Origin: JAKZVK01 sp965248255
GTDB taxonomy: Bacteria; Acidobacteriota; Terriglobia; Bryobacterales; UBA6623
NCBI GenBank assembly: GCA_965248255.1
Contig: CBDFIW010000001.1
Location: 310,001 to 374,000, forward strand
Length of the DNA stretch: 64,000 nucleotides
Reading direction: 5' to 3'
Shown here in pieces: positions 26,034 through 34,802 of the stretch. Position 1 is the stretch's first letter. Every line of letters starts with the position of its first letter. The position numbers and the translations under genes are program-made. The notes below the pieces were generated by a model that saw only the letters and a program-made list of their open reading frames with translations, did not search any database and had not been told where the DNA came from.

Positions 26034-27347
26034 GTGCGCAAAAGTTCAAACCTTGCGCCCGCACGGGGTAAGCTCGGTGTCTTGACGCCGGGCATGGGCG
26101 CGGTCACCACCACTTTCATCGCCGGCGTCGAGTCGGTCAAGAAACGTTTGGCCCTGCCGATCGGATCTCTGACGCAAATGGGCCACGTCCGTCTGGGGAA
26201 GAGAACCGATGATCGCAACCCGCTGATCCGGGACTTCCTGCCGTTGGCGTCGCTCGACGACCTTGTCTTTGGCGGCTGGGATATCTACGCCGACAACTGT
26301 TACGACGCGGCGGTTGGCGCCGAAGTCCTCAGTCGCGACCAGCTCGACGGCGTGAAAGAGGAGATGAAGGCGGTGACGCCGATGCCCGCCGTATTCGAGC
26401 AACGCTTCGTCACGCGCATCAACGGTCCGAACGTCAAGAAGCAGACCAACAAGAAAGAGCTGGCCGAGGCGTTGATCGACGACATCCGCCAGTTCCAAGA
26501 AAGCACCGGCGCCACGCGCACTGTGATGGTCTGGTGCGGCTCGACCGAGATCTTCCAGAAGGCCGGCGAGGCCCATCAGAGCCTGCAGGCCTTTGAGCAA
26601 GGTCTCGAGAAGAGCGACCCCGACATCGCGCCGAGCCAGATCTACGCCTACGCAGCGCTGAAGTCGGGTGTTCCCTTCGCCAACGGCGCCCCGAACCTGA
26701 CCGTCGACATTCCGGCCATCGAAGAGCTGGCGAAAGAGCGGCAGGTACCCATCTGCGGTAAGGATTACAAGACCGGCCAGACGTTCATGAAGACGATCGT
26801 GGCGCCGGGTTTAAAGTCGCGTCTGCTGGGCCTGCACGGCTGGTTCTCGACGAACATCCTCGGTAACCGCGACGGCGAGGTGCTCGATGATCCTGATTCG
26901 TTCAAGACGAAGGAAGAGAGCAAGCTGTCGGCGCTCGAAATGATCCTGCAGCCGGATTACTATCCCGACCTCTACAAAGACTTCTCCCACAAGGTGCGCA
27001 TCAACTACTATCCGCCGCGCGGCGACAACAAAGAGGGCTGGGACAACATCGACATCTTCGGCTGGCTCGGCTACCCGATGCAGATCAAGATCAACTTCCT
27101 GTGCCGCGACTCGATCCTGGCCGCGCCGTTGGTACTCGACTTGGCGTTGTTCCTCGACCTGGCGCAGCGGGCCGGGATGTCGGGCATTCAGGAGTGGCTG
27201 TCGTTCTATTTCAAGTCGCCGATGACGGCCAAGGGTCTCTACCCCGAGCACGACATCTTCATCCAGTTGATGAAGTTGAAGAATACGCTGCGCTGGATGA
27301 AGGGCGAGGATTTGATCACCCACCTGGGGCTTGAGTATTACGACTGA
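26034..27347 (+). CDS. ino1: Inositol-3-phosphate synthase
   Basis: Converts glucose 6-phosphate to 1L-myo-inositol 1-phosphate with NAD. A GTG start at 26034, nine bases after GGAG, gives a 437-residue protein. Family landmarks are present: LGVLTPGMGAVTTTFIAGVE (NAD-binding), ADNCYDAAVGAEVL, SGVPFANGAPNLTVDIPAI, CGKDYKTGQTFMKTIVAPGL and SWFSTN-like GWFSTNILGNRDGEVLDDPD, DIFGWLGYPMQIKINFLCRD and SILAAPLVLDLALFLDLAQ. No gap or frameshift. It starts about 135 bp after the palindrome arm and stands alone, so its promoter lies just downstream of the mobile-element stack. It could serve inositol phospholipids or compatible solutes. Confidence 0.95.
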   Translation: MRKSSNLAPARGKLGVLTPGMGAVTTTFIAGVESVKKRLALPIGSLTQMGHVRLGKRTDDRNPLIRDFLPLASLDDLVFGGWDIYADNCYDAAVGAEVLSRDQLDGVKEEMKAVTPMPAVFEQRFVTRINGPNVKKQTNKKELAEALIDDIRQFQESTGATRTVMVWCGSTEIFQKAGEAHQSLQAFEQGLEKSDPDIAPSQIYAYAALKSGVPFANGAPNLTVDIPAIEELAKERQVPICGKDYKTGQTFMKTIVAPGLKSRLLGLHGWFSTNILGNRDGEVLDDPDSFKTKEESKLSALEMILQPDYYPDLYKDFSHKVRINYYPPRGDNKEGWDNIDIFGWLGYPMQIKINFLCRDSILAAPLVLDLALFLDLAQRAGMSGIQEWLSFYFKSPMTAKGLYPEHDIFIQLMKLKNTLRWMKGEDLITHLGLEYYD

Positions 27348-27391
27348 TCTTTCTGTGCGGCACGTAGGTAAAGCTGTGGCGCGAGTTTTGC

Positions 27392-27640
27392 TTATCGGGG
27401 ACCACGCAGCCCGCGCGGCTCCTCGTACTCGACGAGCGGCGGCCTGCGGTTGCACAGAAGACAGATGCCGTCGATGGGGTAGGAGGCCATCTCCCGAAAC
27501 AACGAGACCACATATTGCCTCACACCGTCGTAGGCGTAGGAAAGACGCGGCGTGGGACGCCCGTGACGGTTGCGGCCGCACCACTCGGGGTGCTGATCGA
27601 AGAGTCCTCCGGGGTTCCATTCATCCGCCGCACATTTCAC
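27392..27640 (-). pseudogene. C-terminal-like fragment of a family 10-type glycosyl hydrolase
   Basis: An 82-residue open frame with FDQHPEWCGRNRHGRPTPRL, SYAYDGVRQYVVSLFREMAS and YPIDGICLLCNRRPPLVEYE. This pattern (PEW, RDGR-like, LSYA, VR-YVVSL-RE, PIDGI-LL-NRRPP) is found in the middle of the glycosyl-hydrolase-like proteins of Planctomycetes and Acidobacteria. Both flanks of the domain are missing, so this is a remnant. Remaining intergenic DNA to 27836 holds nothing else I recognise. Confidence 0.55.
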
Positions 27641-27836
27641 AGATTCTCGGCGGGGCTCGAATAGGCAGTCCCGGTTGACCCATCTACCGCCGCCTCACGA
27701 TTCCGTCGCCTATACCGAGTACCGGAGAATCGTGTACAGTAGAGCGGAGCGGTGATCCGGGTTCGCCCCCCCAGTTCGGGAAAGCTAGTTCGAGGCCTAG
27801 ATCGCTACGGATTGATCGTGCGCCGCAAGCTGACTC

Positions 27837-29378
27837 ATGAACATTCTCCTCTATAATCCCGACAACGGGGTTACGCGCAACTTCATGCCGCACCTCTGGA
27901 TGTTTCTGCTCCAGAGGCTGACCCCGCCCGGCCATGAGGTTTTTCTGATCGACGGCAACGCCCGGCCGATGACCGAGGCGAAGCTGTGCCGCTACATCCG
28001 GGACCACGACATCGGCCTGGTGGGCATCGGCGCGATGACGCGGATGATTGCCCGAGCCTACAAATTCGCTGAGGCTGTGCGCGCGATCGGGGTACCGGTC
28101 GTGATGGGCGGACCGCACGTCACCGAGGTTCCGGACGAGCCGCTGGGCCGCGACGGCGGCAAGCGCTACGCAGACGCTATCGCGGTCGGGGAAGCCGACA
28201 ATACCTGGCCGCAGATCGTCGAGGACGCGGCCAACGGTCGCCTCAAGGACATCTACGAGCCAGTCGACGCCGAAGGCACAGAAGTGAAGCCGAGCCTGGA
28301 CAATTATCCGGACATTGGCTGGACCGACCTCGACCTCGATCAGTTCAATCTCGTTCCCAAGGTGCTCCGCTCGCGGCTGAGCGATCTCGGAGGCGGCTGG
28401 GGATCTTTCCTCGTGATTCCGATCGAGTCGGGCCGCGGCTGTCCCTATGGCTGCGAGTTCTGTACGGTAACGGGCTTTTTTGGGGACTCGCTTCGGTTCC
28501 GCTCGAACGAGAGTGTGGTCAACGAGATGTTGCAGCTGAAGCGCCGCGCGCGGCAGGAGCGCGGGCAGGTGGCGATCTTCTTCGTCGACGACAACTTCGC
28601 AATCAACCGCAATCGGACGAAGTCGCTGCTGCGCGATATCATCGCCGCCGAGGCCCAACTGCCATGGGTGGCGCAAATCAGCGCCAACTTGCTGCAGGAT
28701 ACCGAACTGGTTGATTTGATCGCGCAGGCCGGCGGCAAATGGATCTTCATCGGCATGGAGTCGATCGACGACGTCAATCTGAAGGACGTCGCCAAGAGCT
28801 TCAACAAGCCGGAGACGTATCAAGGCGTGCTCGAAAGCTTGGCTCAGCGGAATATTTACGCCATCACGTCGTTTATCTTCGGGATGGACAACGATACTCC
28901 CGGCGTGGCTGAGCAGACGCTGTCGAAGATCCGGACATGGCCTCCGGGGCTACCGGTGTTCGGCCAGTTAACGCCGTTTCCGGCGACGCCGCTCTACGAC
29001 CGGCTGCTGGCCGCGGGACGTCTGGACCGGCCGAAGCACTGGATGGACTTCGCTCCGTTCGAGATGTGCCACAGGCCCTTGAAGATGACGATCACCGAAG
29101 CACGCAAGGAGGTTGACCACGCCTGGCGTGCCTCGTACAGCCCGGAGAGGAACCGGGAAGCGATCGACTACCTTTCGGCTAAGCCCGTCGGCGAACGGAT
29201 GACACATCTGCTGGCGCGCATCGTTTTTCGGGGGATCTACTTTCCGCAGGTGAGCCGCTTCCAGTGGCTCAAGGCGTTCGGCCCGAACTTGCGTCTCGGG
29301 TGGGGTCTCGCGACGGAGCTTTGGGCTCGGAAGAAGCCCCAGCAACCAAAGGTCGCGCCCGCGGAAGCTGGTCCGTGA
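27837..29378 (+). CDS. B12-binding domain radical SAM protein
   Basis: A 513-residue enzyme. Residues 1-130 form a cobalamin-binding Rossmann-like domain (MNILLYNPDNGVTRNFMPHL, VGIGAMTRMIARAYKFAEAV, VPVVMGGPHVTEVPDE). The radical SAM core has the 4Fe-4S cluster motif GRGCPYGCEFCTVTGFFG (C-x3-C-x2-C), then FFVDDNFAINRNRTKSLL and FIGMESIDDVNLKDVAKSF, followed by a C-terminal region (LTPFPATPLYDRLLAAGRL). This class includes hopanoid and lipid methyltransferases as well as many uncharacterised enzymes; the exact reaction is not deducible. It is monocistronic, followed by 330 bp without a gene. Confidence 0.88.
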   Translation: MNILLYNPDNGVTRNFMPHLWMFLLQRLTPPGHEVFLIDGNARPMTEAKLCRYIRDHDIGLVGIGAMTRMIARAYKFAEAVRAIGVPVVMGGPHVTEVPDEPLGRDGGKRYADAIAVGEADNTWPQIVEDAANGRLKDIYEPVDAEGTEVKPSLDNYPDIGWTDLDLDQFNLVPKVLRSRLSDLGGGWGSFLVIPIESGRGCPYGCEFCTVTGFFGDSLRFRSNESVVNEMLQLKRRARQERGQVAIFFVDDNFAINRNRTKSLLRDIIAAEAQLPWVAQISANLLQDTELVDLIAQAGGKWIFIGMESIDDVNLKDVAKSFNKPETYQGVLESLAQRNIYAITSFIFGMDNDTPGVAEQTLSKIRTWPPGLPVFGQLTPFPATPLYDRLLAAGRLDRPKHWMDFAPFEMCHRPLKMTITEARKEVDHAWRASYSPERNREAIDYLSAKPVGERMTHLLARIVFRGIYFPQVSRFQWLKAFGPNLRLGWGLATELWARKKPQQPKVAPAEAGP

Positions 29379-29707
29379 AGCGCTCCGGCAGGTCTTCTAC
29401 GCAGGGAGCGCTGGAATCCTCTTTTCGTGCACTCACGGCCGTCGAGCAGCGGTTCTTGCGCGCAAAGACCTGCGAGCTGAAATCGCCGCAGTGATTGGGT
29501 GGAAAAACTCCCAATCTTGATACCCGTGGGGATGTGACGGGGCTGCGGAGCATTCATCAGATTAGGTTCTACCTGCTGCAGGGCTGAGCTTCATTCTTCC
29601 GTGCGGAGTAAGAAGCAGCCCTGCCCTTTTCCATTATGCAAGCAGTTTCGCGTGGATCTTGGCTTCGTCGAGGAACACCCATGGTGAGCCGGCCCGAACC
29701 ATACGCG
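29379..29707. other. Gene-free stretch after the radical SAM gene
   Basis: No frame with convincing composition. It contains one strong hairpin (29578-29624) followed by T-rich DNA, listed separately. Confidence 0.4.
29578..29630. terminator. Putative terminator between convergent genes
   Basis: GCAGGGCT and GCTTC on the left pair with GAAGC and AGCCCTGC on the right, followed by CCTTTT. It lies between the end of the radical SAM gene and the end of the NfeD-like gene, so it may serve either direction. Confidence 0.5.
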
Positions 29708-30091
29708 CTACCGCTCGGCGCGGGTTACGGTCAGCTTCATCCCCTCAACGACGCGCACGCTTACGGCTTCACCCGCTTGAATCGGTGCTTGGCCTGTCTC
29801 GGCCCGAGCCTTCCAAAGCTCGCCTTTGACAAACACATAGCCTTCGGGCGCAAGGGTTTGTTTCGCCACGCCGCGCTCGCCGACGAGTTGATTCGCGACG
29901 CTTGGCGTCCCGGTATCGTACGCACGGCGGAGAAACGGGTAGAGCGCGGCGTCCTTTGCAACATCGAGGGCGACAATCAACACCGCCACCCACCAGGGGT
30001 ACTCGAACCAAGCCCGCACCGCAATCAGCACCAGGATCAGCAGCACCCAACCGGGTACCTGCAGCAGCCAGTATCGCGTCGCCGTCGTCAT
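29708..30091 (-). CDS. NfeD-like membrane protein
   Basis: A 127-residue protein. Two hydrophobic helices (VPGWVLLILVLIAVRAWF, WWVAVLIVALDVAKDAAL) are followed by an NfeD-type OB-fold: VGERGVAKQTLAPEGYVFVK, GELWKARAETGQAPIQAGE, VSVRVVEGMKLTV. NfeD proteins partner stomatin-like proteins or membrane serine proteases in membrane homeostasis; neither partner is in the window. The start at 30091 lies 5 bp after the stop of the TonB receptor gene, so the two form one minus-strand transcription unit. Confidence 0.85.
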   Translation of the reverse strand: MTTATRYWLLQVPGWVLLILVLIAVRAWFEYPWWVAVLIVALDVAKDAALYPFLRRAYDTGTPSVANQLVGERGVAKQTLAPEGYVFVKGELWKARAETGQAPIQAGEAVSVRVVEGMKLTVTRAER

Positions 30092-30096
30092 CCCGC

Positions 30097-33000
30097 TTAA
30101 AAGCTGTATTGGAGCATGAGCTGTACGATGCGCGGGTCGGCGGTCTCGAGGATTCTCCCGAAATTCGGGCTGCCGATGTCGCCGATGGGATTCAGGAACT
30201 GGGCCTGGTTGAACAGATTGAAAAACTCGGCCCGCAATTCGAGGCTCTGACGTTCCGTAATCTGTGTTCGCTTGAAAACGGCCAGTTGCCAGTTCACGAA
30301 GCCGGGACCGCGCAAGACATTGCGTCCGAAGTTGCCGAAGCGTCCCGCACCCAGTTCGCAACTCGGCCCCGAGCCCACCCTGCGGAAGTATAGATTGCCG
30401 GCGGCGGTGGGCGTCCCGCCGCCGGTGCCGTCGAACCAGGAATTCGGCCTGCCGGGGACCGCATCGGTTGAGCGGGGGTTGTGAAAGACGATCTCGCCAC
30501 CGAGGTAGTCGGGGGTCTCCACGACGGCGTCCCCACAGAGGCAACGCTCGCCGCTGTCACTCACATTGAACGGCACACCGCTGTGAATGGTTGTTACACC
30601 CGATGCCCCCCAGCCTCCCGCAACCTTGCCGAGCCACCCGGTCTGCGCCCGACGCCACGGGAATTCGTAGACATAGGTGCCGACATAAACGTGGCGCCGG
30701 TCAAAGTCGGCATGGCCCCACTGGGTGCGCCCACCGACGCGCACCAAGTCCGATGCCGTATCGATGGCGTGCGACCAGGTGTAGGCATGGGTCATCTGAA
30801 ACCCGCCCGAGAACCGCTTGGTGAGATTGACCTGCAAACTGTTGTAGTTGGAGTTGCGGTCGCTTCGATAGTGCGGTAGAGAGCCGAAGACCGCCCCTCC
30901 AAACTGCTCCCTCTGGGGGTGGTCCTGATTGAGGATGCGACGGAGATCGATGTTGCCCGCGTGGGCCCCCGGACCCACCGCGGCCGGGTTGGCCTGCTGC
31001 AAGCTGTAGAGCTTGACACCGTTGGATCCCACGTAGCCTACCTCCAGCAGCCAGCTGGGCCGTAACGCGGATTGCACTTGCAGGCTCCACTGCTGGCCGT
31101 AAGGCGTGCGCAGATTGGAATCCATTCCCCAGAAGCCGACCGGGGCGAGCGCGGCGAAATCGAAACTCCCGCCCGGCTTGGGTGGAACATGCGGAAACGG
31201 CTGCGACGTCGGATTGATCCGCGACCCCTCCCAGGGGTTGGCATAGTCCGTAAAGAAAACAGCCGGGTTAATCGAGTAGGGGGCCGCCCTCACGAGACCG
31301 ACCGTGAATTGGAAGCTATGAAGGTCATAAAACAAGCCGTAGCCGCCCCGCAGCGCAAGCCGTCCGTTCTTGAGAATGTCCCAGGCAAAACCAAAACGAG
31401 GAGCGAAGTTGTTCCAGTCCTCGCCGTAAGTGGAACGCGATATCCCCGCGTCCCCGGGGTAGACCAAACCCACCGGCGCGTCCGGGAAAATGACGGACTG
31501 CTGCCCCGGCTGCAAAGCAGTCACACGCTCCCGTGTGTCCGTCAGGCCCTTGTTGTGTTCCCACCGCAGCCCCAGATTCAAAGTCAGATTACTCTTGACT
31601 TTCCAATCATCCTGGAGAAACAGGTTCGTGGATCGCGTACGCCCGCCGGTGAGCGCCGCCGATCCCTGCTGAAAAAAGGTCGCGAAACCGTTGGCAAAGT
31701 CGCTCAAGGGATCCGAGAGCCCCTCGATCGTGGGAACGAAGCCGTTTGTCGTGCCGCCGCCGTCGGCAACAATGAGTCCGTTGTTGAGTTGGACATTCGT
31801 CGCATCGACAGGCGTCGAGCTAAAGTTGCCGCCAAACTTGAGGGTATGCCGACCGTGGGTCCAACTCACGTTGTCGATGAATTGCAGGGTGGTGTCGGTA
31901 AACACTATTGGAACACCGATGTCCCCGAACGCGCTGAAGCCCGAGATGGCGACGAATGGCGCCGACGCCCGGTCGGGAACGTCGGGAATGATGGCGTCCA
32001 GCCCCAAGCTGCTCGGTGGTACCGGATTTGCAGGATTGAAAACATCCCCGCTTAGACGCCGGAACGCTGCTCGGAACTCGTGAAATAGATTGGGGCCGAA
32101 CGAGTGCGTGTTGCGCACGATCAGGTTTTGCGTTCGAGACTCGTCGGACCATTCGAAGCCTGGTAACTGAGAAGCGAACCCTGCCGGAGGACTAATGGCT
32201 CGCACATCTTCGAGAAAATACGTGACGGCCAGGCGGTTTGCCGTACTCAAATAATGATCGATCTTGAACAGGACCTGGTCGCGATCCAGATCGTCTTGCG
32301 AGCTAGCAAAAAGCGTGTTGCCTTGAGTGGCGCGCGGCAGCAGCGCAAGCAGCGCCTGGGCTTGTGGTGTTCCAAACGCATCGATAGCCTGACGCTCGCC
32401 GTCGTCGGGGACGGTCGCTGCGCCGGCGAGTTCCGTGCGCCGCCGGAACCCCAGATAGGACGCAAAGAAGAACGTCTTGCTTCGCGCAATCGGCCCGCCC
32501 AGATTGGCATCGAAGTCGTGACTGTAGTAACCAGGCTTGCGGGGAAGTCCGTTTGCGAAGCTCTCGGGTGTTCCACCCGGAGCGGATTTCCGAAAGAAAG
32601 GAACGGCATTGAGCTGCCGGTTGCGAAAGACTTCGGACGCCATGCCGTGAAATTCATTGCCGCCCGACTTTGTGGTTAGGATCAAGGTACCCCCCGGGCT
32701 CTTGCCGTACTCGGCCTTCATGGGACCGGTGACGATGCGGAACTCTTCGACAGCATTGGGTGAAATACCTTGGCTGGCCGGCGTGCGCCAATTGTTGTAG
32801 GCCATATTCGTAGTCGCCCCATCGACCACAAAGTGATTCTGCCGGGACCGCTTGCCGTTTACAGACAGGCCGGCGCCGCCAAGAGTGCCGGCGGGCGCAG
32901 GCCCGGTACCGGGCTGGGTGTGGGCCAGTGCAAGCACACTCCGGCCGTCAGCGGTCGAAAGCACGGGTAGCATCCCGATGTCGCGCATCACCTTGCCCAG

Positions 33001-33324
33001 TTGGGCGTCCTCGGTGTTCACCTCGCTGGCTGTGTCCTCGACCGTTTCCGAGGAAGCTGCGGTCCCAAGTTGTAGCTTGATGTCCAGGCGCGGATTCTCG
33101 GCCAGGCTCAGGCGCTGCGCGGACGTTTTGGCTGTTTGGAAACCGGGCGCTTCGACCTCGATAAGATATTCCCCCGGCAAGAGATTCGCGATGCGGTAGA
33201 AGCCGGTTTCATCAGTATTAGCGGCGTCAACCGCGCCGGTGGCCACGTTGATCGCCCGTACTTGGGCGTCAACGATCACGCTGTCACTGGGATCGGTAAT
33301 CCGCCCTACGAAGGCCCCGGTGGA
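30097..33324 (-). pseudogene. Oar-like TonB-dependent receptor, signal peptide removed by IS3-E
   Basis: About 1075 residues. The N-terminal carboxypeptidase-regulatory-like domain (STGAFVGRITDPSDSVIVDA, GFYRIANLLPGEYLIEVEAP) leads to the plug (QNHFVVDGATTNMAYNNWRT, VEEFRIVTGPMKAEYGKSPG) and a long beta-barrel ending LMLQYSF with the C-terminal aromatic needed for outer-membrane insertion. Such receptors are a hallmark of Acidobacteriota. The 5' end is lost: the frame begins at the left end of IS3-E (33325), and neither signal peptide nor start codon is found beyond the IS. It is therefore unlikely to be exported. Confidence 0.9.
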
Positions 33325-33393
33325 TGGAATGGACCCGAAAAGCGGGACCAGTAGAGAAGGGACAATGAACCAGGGAACGGTAAGGAGGTTCGA

Positions 33394-33780
33394 TTGTCTC
33401 GAAGACGATTCACGAAGGAGTTCAAGCTGGCGGCCGTCCGGCGGCTCGAAGCCGGCGAGTCCGGCTCGGCTCTCGCGCGCGAGCTGGAGGTGAAGCGCGA
33501 AAAGCTCTACGACTGGCTGGCACAAGTTGAGCGCTACGGCGTCGAGGAAGCCTTTCCCGGCGCGGGGCGGCGTCCCGGCGGCAGCGCCCGTGTCGAGCCC
33601 GGCCACGAAGCCCAGGCCCGCCTCGCGGAGCTGGAACGCAAAGTCGGCCGCCAGGCCATGGAGATTGATTTTTTGTCCGCAGCCTTGCGGCGTGTCGAGG
33701 ATCTGCGCCGGCCGCGCATCGTCAGTGGAACCGGCGCGTCGCTGAGGAAGTACGGGCCGCAAGGCGGCAAGGCAACATGA
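33394..33780 (+). CDS. IS3-E OrfA
   Basis: A 128-residue HTH protein of the IS3 family: SRRRFTKEFKLAAVRRLEAG, SGSALARELEVKREKLYDWL, ending with a leucine-zipper-like helix (ARLAELERKVGRQAMEIDFL). It starts with TTG or GTG near 33394 after GGTAAGGAGG. Its stop overlaps the OrfB start (ATGA at 33777-33780). Compared with the copy at 49 kb it has one extra G after GCGCGGGGC, and only this version keeps the frame to the end. Confidence 0.9.
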   Translation: MSRRRFTKEFKLAAVRRLEAGESGSALARELEVKREKLYDWLAQVERYGVEEAFPGAGRRPGGSARVEPGHEAQARLAELERKVGRQAMEIDFLSAALRRVEDLRRPRIVSGTGASLRKYGPQGGKAT

Positions 33781-34607
33781 GCACGCTGAGCACGCGCGAT
33801 TTGTGCCGCTTGAGCGGACTGGCGCGAGCCAGCCTCTACCGCCAGGCCAAACCCGACAGCGAGCAGGTCGGGGAACTGCGGCAGGCCATTGTCCACGCCG
33901 CCTTGGACCATCCGGCCTACGGCACCCGGCGGACGACCCAACAGCTGCGCCGTCAAAAGCTGCTGGTCAATCGCAAGCGCGTGCAACGGGTGATGCGCGA
34001 AGAGAAGCTCTTGCGGCGACGTCGCCGCACCGTTCCGCGAACGACCGATTCGAAGCACTCGCTGCGGCGTTATGAAAACCTGACGCGCGATTTCCAACCC
34101 ACGGGTCCCAACAAACTGTGGGGCTCCGATCTCAGCTACGTACGATTGGGAAACCACTTCGTCTATGTGGCGGTGGTGTTGGACGTGTATTCGCGGCGCG
34201 TGGTGGGCTGGGCCGTGGGTCCGAACCTGAAAACCGAATTGCCGCTGGCGGCGCTGCAACAAGCGTTGAGCAGCCGGCGTCCGGCGCCGGGCTGGATTCA
34301 TCATTCCGATCAAGGTTCGCAGTACGCCGCGGAAGCTTATGTAGCCACCCTGCGGCAAGCGGGCGCGAGGATATCGATGAGCCGCAAGGGCTGCCCGCAG
34401 GACAACGCGTACGTGGAAAGCTTTTTCAAGACTTTGAAAAGCGAGGAAGTCGACTGCAGCGAGTATGAAAGTTTGGCCCAGGCGCAGGCCGAGATCGGCG
34501 CTTATATTGAGCGGGAATACAATCGTACGCGATTGCATTCGGCGCTGGGCTATCGGCCGCCGCAAGAGTATGAGCGGCTGTGGGAAGAGGCGGCTAACGC
34601 CGCCTGA
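33777..34607 (+). CDS. IS3-E OrfB transposase
   Basis: A 276-residue DDE recombinase of the IS3 family. HTH_21-like N-terminus (VGELRQAIVHAALDHPAYGT), then the rve core with NKLWGSDLSYVRLGNHFVYV, WIHHSDQGSQYAAEAY and QDNAYVESFFKTLKSEEVD (D, D, E), ending YNRTRLHSALGYRPPQEYE. Intact and identical in protein sequence to the copy at 48125-48955. It overlaps OrfA by four bases, so translation is coupled. Confidence 0.93.
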   Translation: MSTLSTRDLCRLSGLARASLYRQAKPDSEQVGELRQAIVHAALDHPAYGTRRTTQQLRRQKLLVNRKRVQRVMREEKLLRRRRRTVPRTTDSKHSLRRYENLTRDFQPTGPNKLWGSDLSYVRLGNHFVYVAVVLDVYSRRVVGWAVGPNLKTELPLAALQQALSSRRPAPGWIHHSDQGSQYAAEAYVATLRQAGARISMSRKGCPQDNAYVESFFKTLKSEEVDCSEYESLAQAQAEIGAYIEREYNRTRLHSALGYRPPQEYERLWEEAANAA

Positions 34608-34802
34608 GTTTTCTTAAGGCATGAGCAGATCTATCGATCCGATGGCGCAGCACAAGGCGGGATGCGGCCTCAGTAGGCGAGCACCCCGCCCTCATCGTTG
34701 CGATGAGTCTGCGGCCGGGTATTCCTTGGTGGGTTGCTCTCCAGCAGAGCCCGCCTCCGCTTCCCCGGATGAGTTGATCATGCCCCCATTGGGCTGGATT
34801 GG